From assembly GCF_037027585.1 (NCBI RefSeq), contig NZ_JAXCLE010000006.1:1-64000 (forward strand): DNA of 64,000 bases, in the 5' to 3' direction. This stretch comes from Solibacillus ferritrahens. Lineage in GTDB: Bacteria; Bacillota; Bacilli; Bacillales_A; Planococcaceae. The position numbers and the translations under genes are program-made. The notes beneath the pieces are model-generated. The model was not told where the DNA came from. It saw nothing but the letters and a program-made list of their open reading frames with translations, and did not search any database. Every line of letters begins with the position of its first letter. Position 1 is the first letter of the stretch. Of the stretch, positions 1 through 7,186 are shown in pieces.

Positions 1-640
1 TCAGTGATCGCTGGATTCCGAATGTTTCAAGTGCCTCTGAAATTAGTTTGTTATCGAACTCTTTTCCACGGTCAGTATGAAACATTTTGACGTCATTCAG
101 ATTGGCCTGAATGCTCGCAATTGCTTGATACACAAGCTCGGCTGTTTTATTTTCACCAGCACTAAACCCGATGATTTCACGATTAAACAGATCGACAAAC
201 AGGCATACATAGTGCCATTTTTTTCCGACACGAACGTATGTTAAATCACTGACAATAACCGCTAATTGCTTGTCCTGATTGAATTCACGTTTCAATTCGT
301 TCTTAACAGGTGCTTCATTACAGCTCGATTTATGTGGTTTAAATTGGGCTACAGTATAGTTTGAAACAAGACCCATTTCATTCATCAAACGACCGATTCG
401 ACGGCGTGATATTTGCTTTGGCTCTGGTAATTTCGTGAGTTCTTTCTTGATTTTGCGTGTGCCATAATTATTGCGGCTGGCTTTAAAGATGCGGTCAATT
501 TCCTTTGAAAGTGCCGCATCTGCTGTCTTTTTTGCACGCTTACCAGAAAGATCCGCATGGTAGTAATACGTGCTGGTTGGAATGTCGAGGACGGCACACA
601 TTGCTGATACCGAATATTTGTGAGCGTTGTTTCGAATCAC
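1..640 (-). CDS. IS3-family transposase OrfB, partial (integrase core)
   Basis: Reading the minus strand from a GTG at 640, the frame stays open to the window edge, so the C-terminus is missing. The N-terminal half has the HTH_21-type region (YGTRKIKKEL, RRIGRLMNEMGL). It is followed by the DDE integrase core: SDLTYVRV supplies the first Asp and MFHTDRGKEFDN the second Asp. The catalytic Glu would be just beyond the edge. OrfB probably joins OrfA by -1 slippage at the A-run in GGGACGAAAATAA next to the orfA stop; independent GTG initiation is the alternative. The frame has no internal stop, so it could be functional. Confidence 0.87.
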   Translation of the reverse strand, partial: MIRNNAHKYSVSAMCAVLDIPTSTYYYHADLSGKRAKKTADAALSKEIDRIFKASRNNYGTRKIKKELTKLPEPKQISRRRIGRLMNEMGLVSNYTVAQFKPHKSSCNEAPVKNELKREFNQDKQLAVIVSDLTYVRVGKKWHYVCLFVDLFNREIIGFSAGENKTAELVYQAIASIQANLNDVKMFHTDRGKEFDNKLISEALETFGIQRSL

Positions 641-642
641 AT

Positions 643-924
643 TTATTTTCGTCCCATGATCAGCGCCGCTTGCTTTAAAATGTCGTTCTCCATCAGTAAA
701 CGTTGGTTTTCTTTGCGTAACTTAGCCAACTCATTTTCTTCCTCAGAACGGTTATCCTTTGCAGCGAATGAGCCCGTTTCCTGATGGTTCTTAATCCAGC
801 GATCTAGCGCAGAAGGCGTTAGTCCATATTCTTTGGCAATCTCTGCACGAGGTTTCCCATTTTCATAAAGCTTCACCATTTGCAGTTTAAATTCGGGTGT
901 ATACGTTTTTCGTTGACGTGTCAT
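643..924 (-). CDS. IS3-family transposase OrfA (HTH_Tnp_1)
   Basis: A 93-residue DNA-binding subunit that recognises the IS ends. It begins MTRQRKTYTPEFKLQMV, the usual IS150-like OrfA start, followed by a helix-turn-helix (EIAKEYGLTPSALDRWI). A C-terminal leucine-zipper-like segment (ELAKLRKENQRLLMENDILK) mediates OrfA/OrfAB pairing in this family. A GTG nine bases upstream is in frame, but ATG at 924 has the better placed AAGGGAG site. The stop is at the frameshift window for OrfB. Confidence 0.88.
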   Translation of the reverse strand: MTRQRKTYTPEFKLQMVKLYENGKPRAEIAKEYGLTPSALDRWIKNHQETGSFAAKDNRSEEENELAKLRKENQRLLMENDILKQAALIMGRK

Positions 925-942
925 ATAAAGCACGCTCCCTTA

Positions 943-963
943 AGTTAGTAGTCTAAGTTTACA
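943..963. repeat. Probable terminal inverted repeat of the IS3 element
   Basis: On the minus strand this is the sequence immediately before orfA, starting TGTAAACTTAG. IS3 elements end in TG...CA. The partner repeat is outside the window, so the exact boundary is inferred. Confidence 0.5.
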
Positions 964-1003
964 AGCCCTTATTTAATCTGTCCAACATAGTGTAGCCTAT
1001 CCA

Positions 1004-1114
1004 GGTCACGCCAACCCTAAAATCACATTGGAATTCTATGCACACCTATTACCGAATGCAGATAATGACATTGCAGACATTTTTCACAAGGCTATCCAAT
1101 GTAACACTAAATAA
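1004..1114 (+). pseudogene. Remnant of tyrosine recombinase (phage/ICE integrase), C-terminus only
   Basis: Too short for a normal gene call. It translates as GHANPKITLEFYAHLLP followed by NADNDIADIFHKAI and ends at TAA 1112-1114. This is the terminal block of tyrosine recombinases: the GHxxxxxT box and the nucleophile Tyr in FYAHLLP. About 300 upstream residues are missing, and the frame has a stop at 974-976 just inside the IS boundary. The remnant points at the 3' end of the tRNA-Val gene 125 bp away, the usual integrase-attachment site geometry. It is non-functional as it stands. Confidence 0.75.
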
Positions 1115-1188
1115 TTGGAAAAAATCTTGCGGACAAATTGCGGGAAAATCCTAAAATTCAAGCGTAAGGTAGTAAGTCTCCCAAAAAG

Positions 1189-1226
1189 AAAAAGTCCGTA
1201 AACGTTGATATAACAAAGTTTACGGG
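1189..1226 (-). terminator. Rho-independent terminator after tRNA-Val
   Basis: Inverted repeat CCGTAAAC/GTTTACGG (1196-1203 and 1218-1225) followed on the minus strand by a T-run (GGACTTTTTC). It lies directly downstream of the tRNA gene. Confidence 0.75.
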
Positions 1227-1238
1227 CATTTGAAATGA

Positions 1239-1311
1239 TGGTCTCGACAAGTCTCGAACTTGCGACCCCCACCTTGTCGAGGTGGTGCTCTCCCAACTGA
1301 GCTACAAGACC
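1239..1311 (-). tRNA. tRNA-Val (anticodon GAC)
   Basis: The minus strand folds as a complete 73-nt tRNA. The acceptor GGTCTTG pairs with CGAGACC, the D arm is GCTC..GAGC, the anticodon stem is CCACC/GGTGG with loop TCGACAA, the variable region is GGGTC, and the T arm is GCAAG-TTCGAGA-CTTGT. The loop gives anticodon GAC, decoding GTC/GTT valine. The discriminator is A and CCA is not encoded. The neighbouring integrase remnant suggests this gene serves as an island attachment site. Confidence 0.95.
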
Positions 1312-1428
1312 TTGATAAGATACTTAAATAACAGTGTTCTTATATATCATCATAGCATTTCAGAAGAAAGAGGTAAATAGGAGGTTGTTATAATTTTACA
1401 ATAAATTATTCGTGCTTTTCACTACATA

Positions 1429-1650
1429 TTAACGTTTTTTCTTCTTATCATCTTTTAGTAATGTTTGCTTCTTATCTATCTTTTCCAGGGCTACATGGAC
1501 TTGATATTTATTGTCTTCGAGTTGAACAACATTGACTACTTTTCCTTTACGGCCTTTTATCTTGAGATTTTCATCAACCTCGGGAATACGTTCTAAACAT
1601 TGACTTAGTACAGGTGTGTTGTTTTCTAAATAATGAATAGCAAATTGCAT
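1429..1650 (-). CDS. Small basic hypothetical protein
   Basis: A 73-residue protein that I do not recognise as a named family. It has no membrane segment or signal peptide. The central part (IKGRKGKVVNVVQLEDNKY) looks like a short beta-strand barrel, and the tail is very basic (KDDKKKKR), which would suit nucleic-acid binding, though that is inference. An AAGGAG site precedes the ATG at good spacing. It is monocistronic, between the tRNA and the divergent M48 protease gene. Confidence 0.65.
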   Translation of the reverse strand: MQFAIHYLENNTPVLSQCLERIPEVDENLKIKGRKGKVVNVVQLEDNKYQVHVALEKIDKKQTLLKDDKKKKR

Positions 1651-1820
1651 GATTATAGGCTCCTTGTAAACTCAAATATAAGTTTGAGTGAATTTTTTTC
1701 AATTTATGATGATTTCGGAGCGTATAGAACTGACTGAAAAGGAGATAGACAAACTATTTAGAAATGATTTCTCCACTTCAATAATATGATAGGGTAACGA
1801 ATGAATTGAGGTGTGAAGAA

Positions 1821-3083
1821 GTGACGAAAAAATGGGGTTTAATGGCTGTTGCTGCATTTAGTCTGTATGTTGCCGCGATGTATTTTTATATTTTTCATGG
1901 TCCAAATAGCGGGATACCAGATGCTCTTCAAGGATCGGCAGCGGATCCAAGTACTTTTCTTACAACGCAGGAGTTGTTATTAAGTGAAGATTTATCAAAG
2001 ATAAGAAATTTCCTGTTCTTTGTAGCAGGGCCGTTGGAATGGCTGCTTTATTTTGCTATTTTGATTACTGGAATGTCACGGGTGTTTGAAAAATGGAGTT
2101 CTGTACAGTTTAAATGGTCCCTGTTTAGAACAGGCATGTATGTTTTTTTGCTCTCGTTAGTATTGTTCATCCTACGATTCCCACTGGACTTTTATCAGTA
2201 TACGGTGAGCAAAAGCTATGGCATTAGTACTCAGCTTTTTTCCTCCTGGATGCGGGATAATGTAATTGATTTTTGGCTTGATTTTGGGATGTCGGTGATT
2301 ACGGTGTCGGTTCTCTATTGGCTTATTAAAAAAAGTCCGAAGAGATGGTGGTTATATACTTGGGCGTTAACAGTTCCATTTTCAATTTTCCTTATGTTCA
2401 TCCAACCCGTCGTGATTGACCCCATCTATAATGATTTTTATCCATTAAAGGATAAGGAATTGGAGACGAAGATACTTTCACTCGCAGAGCAGGCGGACAT
2501 TCCTTCTGACCATGTGTATGAAGTGAATATGTCGGAAAAGACGAATGCTTTAAATGCGTATGTGACAGGGATCGGTGGAAATTCTAGAATTGTGCTGTGG
2601 GATACGACATTAGACCGGTTAACGCATGATGAGATTCTCTTTATAATGGCGCATGAGATGGGGCATTACTTGTTAAAAGATATTTATATTAACATCGCTG
2701 TCTATTTGGTCATGACGCTTATTGGGCTTTGGTTAATTGCAAAAATAATGCCTAGTATGATTAATCGTTATGGATCGATTTTAAAAGTTAAGAAATTAAG
2801 TAATATTAGTTCGCTGCCATTGTTTTTATTGATTTCATCTTTTCTGTTATTCTTCTCAAACCCATTGTCAAATGCGGTTTCACGTTATCAGGAGGTTCGG
2901 GCCGATGAATATGCAATGGAACTCGTGGAAAATCCCGAAGCAGCGATTTCGACGTTTCAACAGTTGACGAAAGCTGGGCTTGGCGAAGTAAACCCGTCCA
3001 CACTGGTTAAATGGTTCCGCTACTCCCATCCGCCGATGTTAGAAAGAATCAATAAAGTAGCCGAACAAGCTGATGAAGAATAG
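1821..3083 (+). CDS. M48-family integral membrane zinc metalloprotease (Ste24/CAAX prenyl protease 1-like)
   Basis: A 420-residue membrane protease. The zinc site HEMGH is at about residues 278-282 and the third ligand Glu is in EVRADEYA near residue 358, the M48A arrangement. Several hydrophobic helices precede the active site and two flank it. The C-terminal SHPPMLERI motif is typical of the Ste24 family. The start is GTG 1821, because GAGGTG lies seven bases upstream; the in-frame TTG at 1806 has no ribosome binding site. In bacteria these enzymes are thought to act in membrane protein quality control; the substrate here is unknown. It has its own terminator. Confidence 0.88.
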   Translation: MTKKWGLMAVAAFSLYVAAMYFYIFHGPNSGIPDALQGSAADPSTFLTTQELLLSEDLSKIRNFLFFVAGPLEWLLYFAILITGMSRVFEKWSSVQFKWSLFRTGMYVFLLSLVLFILRFPLDFYQYTVSKSYGISTQLFSSWMRDNVIDFWLDFGMSVITVSVLYWLIKKSPKRWWLYTWALTVPFSIFLMFIQPVVIDPIYNDFYPLKDKELETKILSLAEQADIPSDHVYEVNMSEKTNALNAYVTGIGGNSRIVLWDTTLDRLTHDEILFIMAHEMGHYLLKDIYINIAVYLVMTLIGLWLIAKIMPSMINRYGSILKVKKLSNISSLPLFLLISSFLLFFSNPLSNAVSRYQEVRADEYAMELVENPEAAISTFQQLTKAGLGEVNPSTLVKWFRYSHPPMLERINKVAEQADEE

Positions 3084-3101
3084 AAAAATAGAATAGGTTA
3101 G

Positions 3102-3142
3102 GCGCTTCAAATCCCTGTAAATCAGGGGTTTGAGGCGTTTTT
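3102..3142 (+). terminator. Rho-independent terminator after M48 protease gene
   Basis: Stem CGCTTCAAATCCCTG pairs with CAGGGGTTTGAGGCG and is followed by TTTTTCC. Confidence 0.88.
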
Positions 3143-3277
3143 CCTTTTTCTGATGAATCGGGGAGAATGAAGCATTTTATTGAACAAAACCTATAATCAT
3201 AAATTACATATGTTATTATTTACATATTAGTCCTAATAATTGGAATAGAATAAAAATTACAACGGGGGATAGCTCTT

Positions 3278-4231
3278 ATGGAACAAAAAATACTAGAATT
3301 GCTTAACGAAATTTATCCAGTAGATTTGATTAAAGTGGAAGCCGTTACAAATGAAATGTATCGGTGTACCGGAGCACAAGGCGAATATTTTGCAAGGATT
3401 ACAAACTACAAAGGGTATGATGAACAAGTAGAAGAGGTTGCCTATACAAACTACCTACATAAAGCCGGACTAGGTGTATCACCAACAATCCTTTCTATAA
3501 ATGGTCAAGAGGTAGAAAAGATCTACATTAATAATAAGGAAGTATTAACAGTTCTTTATGGGGCGGCTCCTGGTAAGCACTTATCAAGAAAAGAATGGAA
3601 TGCCGATGTATTAAAAGCGTTAGGTAGGCAAATCGGCAAATTACATCGTCTCTCCAGAAAGTTTGAAGAGGCTTATCCGACACGCTATATCAACGATTGG
3701 CATCAAAATGAAGAATATGCTTTTCTTAAATATATTCCTGAGGAAGAAACTGCGATTAGAAAGGTTGCGCAGGAGGTTTTAACAACGATTAAAAACCTTC
3801 CGAAAGACAAGGCCAATTATGGGTTGTTACACGGTGATTTATGGTTGGAGAATGTAGTAGTAGATCGTGATTTAAAACTGACGATGGTTGATTTTCAGGA
3901 TTGTGAGAAGCATTTTTATGCTTTTGATTTAGCTGTTCCTATTTATAGTGCGATTGAGTATACTTTTGTCGGTGGCGGCAACATCCTGGAATATGGAAGA
4001 AGTATAACAAAAGCAATCATTGAGGGCTATAAAGAGGAAAACGATATCCCTAACGAAATGCTAGAAAAAATTCCTTTATTTATAAAACTAAAAGAAGTGT
4101 TTGAGTATAGCTTAATGCATATGTACTGGAACAAAGAAAAGTTAACGGAAGAACAGATTCGAATCATGAACCATTTTAGGATTCGAATTGAAAATAACTA
4201 CAATTTGTTGGATATAGAGGGTTTATTTTAA
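3278..4231 (+). CDS. Aminoglycoside phosphotransferase-family (APH) kinase
   Basis: A 317-residue protein of the APH/choline-kinase fold. The catalytic loop is LLHGDLWLENV (His185, Asp187) and the Mg-binding motif is MVDFQDC (Asp205). The N-lobe has ITNYKGYDEQVEEVAYTNYL. It resembles the broad group of small-molecule kinases found in bacilli rather than a characterised resistance enzyme, so the substrate (sugar alcohol, amino alcohol or antibiotic) is open. A GGGGGA site precedes ATG 3278. The gene is separated from its neighbours by more than 150 bp on each side. Confidence 0.83.
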   Translation: MEQKILELLNEIYPVDLIKVEAVTNEMYRCTGAQGEYFARITNYKGYDEQVEEVAYTNYLHKAGLGVSPTILSINGQEVEKIYINNKEVLTVLYGAAPGKHLSRKEWNADVLKALGRQIGKLHRLSRKFEEAYPTRYINDWHQNEEYAFLKYIPEEETAIRKVAQEVLTTIKNLPKDKANYGLLHGDLWLENVVVDRDLKLTMVDFQDCEKHFYAFDLAVPIYSAIEYTFVGGGNILEYGRSITKAIIEGYKEENDIPNEMLEKIPLFIKLKEVFEYSLMHMYWNKEKLTEEQIRIMNHFRIRIENNYNLLDIEGLF

Positions 4232-4401
4232 ACAGCTTTGTTAGAAAATTATTTTGAATTTGAGGGACTTCTATGTCATTTGAACAATGCAAAAATGTGA
4301 ATGCTTTAATGATGAAATACTTATTAGAAAATAATCATTAATTTAGCGTGAAAGTTAGAGAAAAATTTTAAACGATCCTTGGGGAAAAGGAGACAACCAT
4401 A

Positions 4402-4944
4402 GTGAAAAAAACAGCCATCATATTGTATCCACAATTTAGCGAATATGAGTTAAGTGTAACGTTATCTATTTTAATGCAAGGAAACAAGCCCATTGTTACC
4501 GTGGGGCTGGATAACCAACCTATTAGGGGAGAGTCTGGATTAACTTGTGTAGCTGACACCACGATTAGTGAAATTAACATTGAAGAGATTGATAGTATCG
4601 TGTTACCGGGTTGTTTGGATATTGAACCGCTTCTAGATGAAGAGGACTTAGTTGAGTTTTTAAAGCAGGTCTTTTCAACAGAAACAATCGTTGCCAGTAT
4701 ATCAAGTTCTCCGTATTTTTTGGCAAATGCGGGTTTGCTGACAGGGAAGAAATATACGGTGGGGTTACCGATGGAAGCGATTGAAAAATTAGGCGTTTTT
4801 GAGAAGGAAAATTACTGTCCTGATTTAGTCGTACAAGATGGCAATATGATTACAGCAAGAGGAAATGGATTTATTAAATTCGGCATATGTTTAGGAAAGG
4901 CATTAAACCTCGAATTTGATGAAAGTTGGTATCAAGGAACGTAG
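4402..4944 (+). CDS. DJ-1/PfpI-family protein with Ser in place of the nucleophilic Cys
   Basis: A 180-residue class I glutamine amidotransferase-like protein: N-terminal KKTAIILYPQFSEYELS, then SIVLPGCLDI and the nucleophile-elbow region VASISSSPYFLANAGLL. Active DJ-1/PfpI members have Cys in the ICxxP-type elbow; here Ser101 occupies that position, so the glyoxalase/protease chemistry may be lost or altered. The start is a GTG or TTG-poor region with ATG/GTG choice at 4402 (GTGAAAAAAACAGCC) after GGAGACAACC. It is followed 30 bp later by the kinase-like gene, possibly co-transcribed. Confidence 0.8.
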   Translation: MKKTAIILYPQFSEYELSVTLSILMQGNKPIVTVGLDNQPIRGESGLTCVADTTISEINIEEIDSIVLPGCLDIEPLLDEEDLVEFLKQVFSTETIVASISSSPYFLANAGLLTGKKYTVGLPMEAIEKLGVFEKENYCPDLVVQDGNMITARGNGFIKFGICLGKALNLEFDESWYQGT

Positions 4945-4973
4945 AAAATACATAATGATTTGGTGATGATGAA

Positions 4974-5573
4974 ATGGATATTTCCAAGGTGGTAGAAAGT
5001 ATTGATGATATTATAAAAAATGCGAAAATGATTGGTATCGGCTCAACAAGAAAAGTTTATCATAATGAAAACCTTGTCATTAAAACATTTTTACATCCTA
5101 TTGGATACGCTCAAAGTAAAAATGAATATGAAATGTATCAATCATTAGAAATGCAGCGATTAGAAAAGCATATCGCTCCCATTCTTTTTATGAACGAAAA
5201 ATATGTCGTTCAGCCTTTTTATGAGCAACTCCCTTTAAACAATTACTGCTCATACGATCTTGATTTAGAGATGGATCCAAGAATGACAGAAGATTTAAAA
5301 GCTGCCCTCGATGTAATTGATAAAGAACTGGATGGCTTTGATTTTAAAGATAGCGGAAATTACGGATTGAATGAGGAAGGTCATCTAGTTTTAATTGACT
5401 ACGGCATGACTAAAACATTATATGAAGAACAGTGGGTTCCATTAGCTGAAGCGGGTACACTTCCTCAAATTCGATTTGAAAAATGTCAGGTGTGTAATAT
5501 CGAAAAGGAACTTCGAATGTATGGAGAAAATGACACCGATCTGCGTTGTGTAGCTTGTGGTAAAGATCATTAA
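4974..5573 (+). CDS. Kinase-like protein with C-terminal CxxC-CxxC zinc motif
   Basis: A 199-residue protein. A Gly-rich loop (IGIGSTRKVYHN) and VIKTF Lys resemble the N-lobe of protein kinases. A reduced C-lobe has NYGLNEEGHLVLIDYGM, where IDYG stands in for DFG; the canonical HRD is not apparent. The last 35 residues carry CQVC...CVAC, a four-cysteine zinc-ribbon-like end. It may be a pseudokinase or an atypical kinase; I cannot name a target. It lies 29 bp after the DJ-1-like gene, so it is probably in the same operon. Confidence 0.6.
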   Translation: MDISKVVESIDDIIKNAKMIGIGSTRKVYHNENLVIKTFLHPIGYAQSKNEYEMYQSLEMQRLEKHIAPILFMNEKYVVQPFYEQLPLNNYCSYDLDLEMDPRMTEDLKAALDVIDKELDGFDFKDSGNYGLNEEGHLVLIDYGMTKTLYEEQWVPLAEAGTLPQIRFEKCQVCNIEKELRMYGENDTDLRCVACGKDH

Positions 5574-5605
5574 TAAAAAGTAGATTTTTGATGGAGGTGT
5601 ACTGA

Positions 5606-5800
5606 GTGGATAAAAATAATGAAACTCCCGAAGCACGAAGAGAGCGATTGAGACAGGAAGAATTAAAGCGAAATCCAGCTGCTAGTATGCATGGTGGAGG
5701 TCTTCAGGATTTGATTGGGGATTTGGGTTGGAAAGGGACAGGAATACTCTTTCTTATAATAGTAATTGCTGTTGTTATCTATTTAGCATTTTTCAATTAA
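5606..5800 (+). CDS. Small membrane protein, DUF6366-like
   Basis: A 64-residue protein starting GTG 5606 after GGAGGTGTACTGA. The N-terminal third is charged (TPEARRERLRQEELKRNP), followed by a Gly-rich linker (HGGGLQDLIGDLGWKGTG) and one hydrophobic helix at the C-terminus. The layout matches short single-pass proteins annotated DUF6366 in bacilli; the name is from memory and the function unknown. It is tightly followed by the next small membrane gene. Confidence 0.65.
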   Translation: MDKNNETPEARRERLRQEELKRNPAASMHGGGLQDLIGDLGWKGTGILFLIIVIAVVIYLAFFN

Positions 5801-5825
5801 AGGGAGTATAAACAGGGAGGGGAAT

Positions 5826-6173
5826 ATGACCAAACGTTCTAAAGTAGTTATATTTATCGCTATTTTAGTTTTAGGATTAATACTAGCACGGTTTCTTTAT
5901 ATTGAAGTGAATAAAAGTATTTATAAAAATAGGGTATCGGATTATTTGATTACGGAAATGGGATACGATGAAAGTGAAATAGCCAAAGTTGAAGGGGTTT
6001 ATGGATTCAAAATGCCTGAATTTTATGTAGCTGTGGTCTTTAAAAATGAACCGTACGTTGAATATCTTTATTTTGCACATGGCCGCGTATCACAGTACGA
6101 GTATCAGATTATTGATTCTCAGTACAAGAATTTATCTCAGGATGAATTGAAAAATTATGAACCGAGATTCTAA
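5826..6173 (+). CDS. DUF3139-like single-pass membrane protein
   Basis: A 115-residue protein with one N-terminal membrane helix (VVIFIAILVLGLILARFLYI) and an extracellular domain of about 85 residues. That domain (VSDYLITEMGYDESEIAKVE, then YVEYLYFAHGRVSQYEY) resembles DUF3139. AGGGAGGGG precedes ATG 5826. The 26-bp gap to the upstream small membrane gene suggests one transcript. The role is unknown. Confidence 0.68.
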   Translation: MTKRSKVVIFIAILVLGLILARFLYIEVNKSIYKNRVSDYLITEMGYDESEIAKVEGVYGFKMPEFYVAVVFKNEPYVEYLYFAHGRVSQYEYQIIDSQYKNLSQDELKNYEPRF

Positions 6174-6195
6174 CGCCAATCTTTTATGTGAAATA

Positions 6196-6383
6196 AATAA
6201 GGGAAGTTTTTACCCTTAAATGCAAAACTGGCGGGATTTGAGCGGAAATAAGGGGAGAAATTACCGTTATTTCATTAAAAAGCACGTTTTTTTATGATTT
6301 TAGACATGATAAGGGAAAATTCTTCCGTTATTTTTAAGGATTTTCTGATTATTTTTGAAATTAGGGAAATTATTACCGCTATT
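6196..6383 (+). repeat. Family A repeat module (four 25-bp quasi-palindromes)
   Basis: Units start at 6196, 6247, 6308 and 6359 (steps 51, 61, 51). Each is 25 bp, roughly AATAAGGG followed by an A/T-rich centre and CCSYTATT. The same module, with the same steps, recurs at 24372-25051 and 62525-62712. It fills the gap between the DUF3139-like gene and the lipoprotein gene. No coding potential is seen. Confidence 0.85.
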
Positions 6384-6434
6384 TTAAATTTCTTTACTCA
6401 AATAACAAAATACATATCATAACGGAGTGATCAC

Positions 6435-6512
6435 TTGTATACGAAAACTGAAATTTGTAATGATATTGTGTCAATTTTGGAAAATGACTATGCAGGCATA
6501 AGACTGGGGTGA
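6435..6512 (+). pseudogene. N-terminal stub resembling an S41-type peptidase
   Basis: A 25-codon frame, TTG 6435 to TGA 6512, preceded by GGAGTGATCAC. It reads MYTKTEICNDIVSILENDYA. That beginning resembles the N-termini of Bacillus S41-family (C-terminal processing) peptidases (pattern EIxxDIVxILxxDYAG). The rest of such a gene is absent: the frame runs straight into the lipoprotein start. The family assignment is from memory and tentative; it could instead be a short leader peptide. Confidence 0.35.
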
Positions 6513-6518
6513 GAATTT

Positions 6519-7145
6519 TTGAGAAATAAATATGCCATTTTGTTTTCTACCTTACTTTTAATTTTAATAGTAAGCTCTGGATGCGCTACTATTTCAGGTG
6601 AGGAGAAAATAACAATCGAGGTTAATTCGGAATCAGAATATGTGAATACATTCGATGATTTAAATTTAGGCGTCCTGTTTGATTTTAATATTAAATTACC
6701 GAATGCTGATAAAAGCTGGGTGAATCTATGGGGGGAGCGATATATTGACGGTGAGTTAGAGTCAGAACCATTAACGCAATTGTCCTACGGGAACAGTCCT
6801 AATAAAGTTCAAGAAGGGCATTTGGGTTTTGGTATGATTAATACGAGCTCAGAAGAAGACACACTTGTTTTCCTTTATGGACCTAGTGTTAGAACCCATC
6901 CAGAAAAAATTGAAAAAGAAGCTAAGTCGGGTGTTTTTAGAGGATCGGAATATGCCATTGGTAATGACAAAGTAGAATTGGAATTAGGTCAAACAAAAAT
7001 TTTAGGAATCTATAGAGAAACGGAAGGCGGCTCAATACGTACGTTCGATTTCCAAGATGAGGATTCCATTAATCAAATCATTCAACAGGATGATGAGGTA
7101 CTACTACTTAAGATAAAGGTTGAAGAAAGAATTATTAATTATTAA
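6519..7145 (+). CDS. Lipoprotein of unknown function
   Basis: A 208-residue protein with a lipoprotein signal peptide: a basic start, a hydrophobic stretch and the lipobox VSSGC, with acylated Cys at about residue 22. The mature part is beta-rich and acidic (KITIEVNSESEY, VEERIINY at the end) with no motif I recognise. The start is TTG 6519 with GGGGTGAG upstream. It sits convergent to cydC and shares a terminator region. It would be anchored on the outer face of the membrane. Confidence 0.75.
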   Translation: MRNKYAILFSTLLLILIVSSGCATISGEEKITIEVNSESEYVNTFDDLNLGVLFDFNIKLPNADKSWVNLWGERYIDGELESEPLTQLSYGNSPNKVQEGHLGFGMINTSSEEDTLVFLYGPSVRTHPEKIEKEAKSGVFRGSEYAIGNDKVELELGQTKILGIYRETEGGSIRTFDFQDEDSINQIIQQDDEVLLLKIKVEERIINY

Positions 7146-7148
7146 CAG

Positions 7149-7184
7149 AGGGCGTGATTCAGTAATTAGAATCAACGCCCTTTT
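7149..7184. terminator. Bidirectional terminator between lipoprotein gene and cydC
   Basis: Stem AGGGCGTGATTC (7149-7160) pairs with GAATCAACGCCCT and is followed by TTTTC on the plus strand. Confidence 0.8.
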
Positions 7185-7186
7185 CA

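Larger units (their letters stand above)
1..963 (-). mobile_element. IS3-family insertion sequence (IS150-like), partial
   Basis: Two overlapping transposase frames read leftward, orfA then orfB in the -1 frame, which is the standard IS3 layout. The orfA-proximal terminus is probably at about 963, where the minus strand reads TGTAAACTTAGACTACTAAC, a TG-starting end of the kind IS3 elements carry. The other end lies outside the window. The element sits beside a truncated integrase, so it may have caused or followed decay of an island. Confidence 0.88.

Noticed and set aside
385..597. 70-residue minus-strand open frame inside the IS
   Set aside because: It is an out-of-frame shadow of OrfB, whose integrase-core frame covers the same bases.
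4273..4341. 22-codon frame MSFEQCKNVNALMMKYLLEN with a GAGGG site
   Set aside because: Too short, no recognisable family and no conserved context; it may be a relic but cannot be supported.
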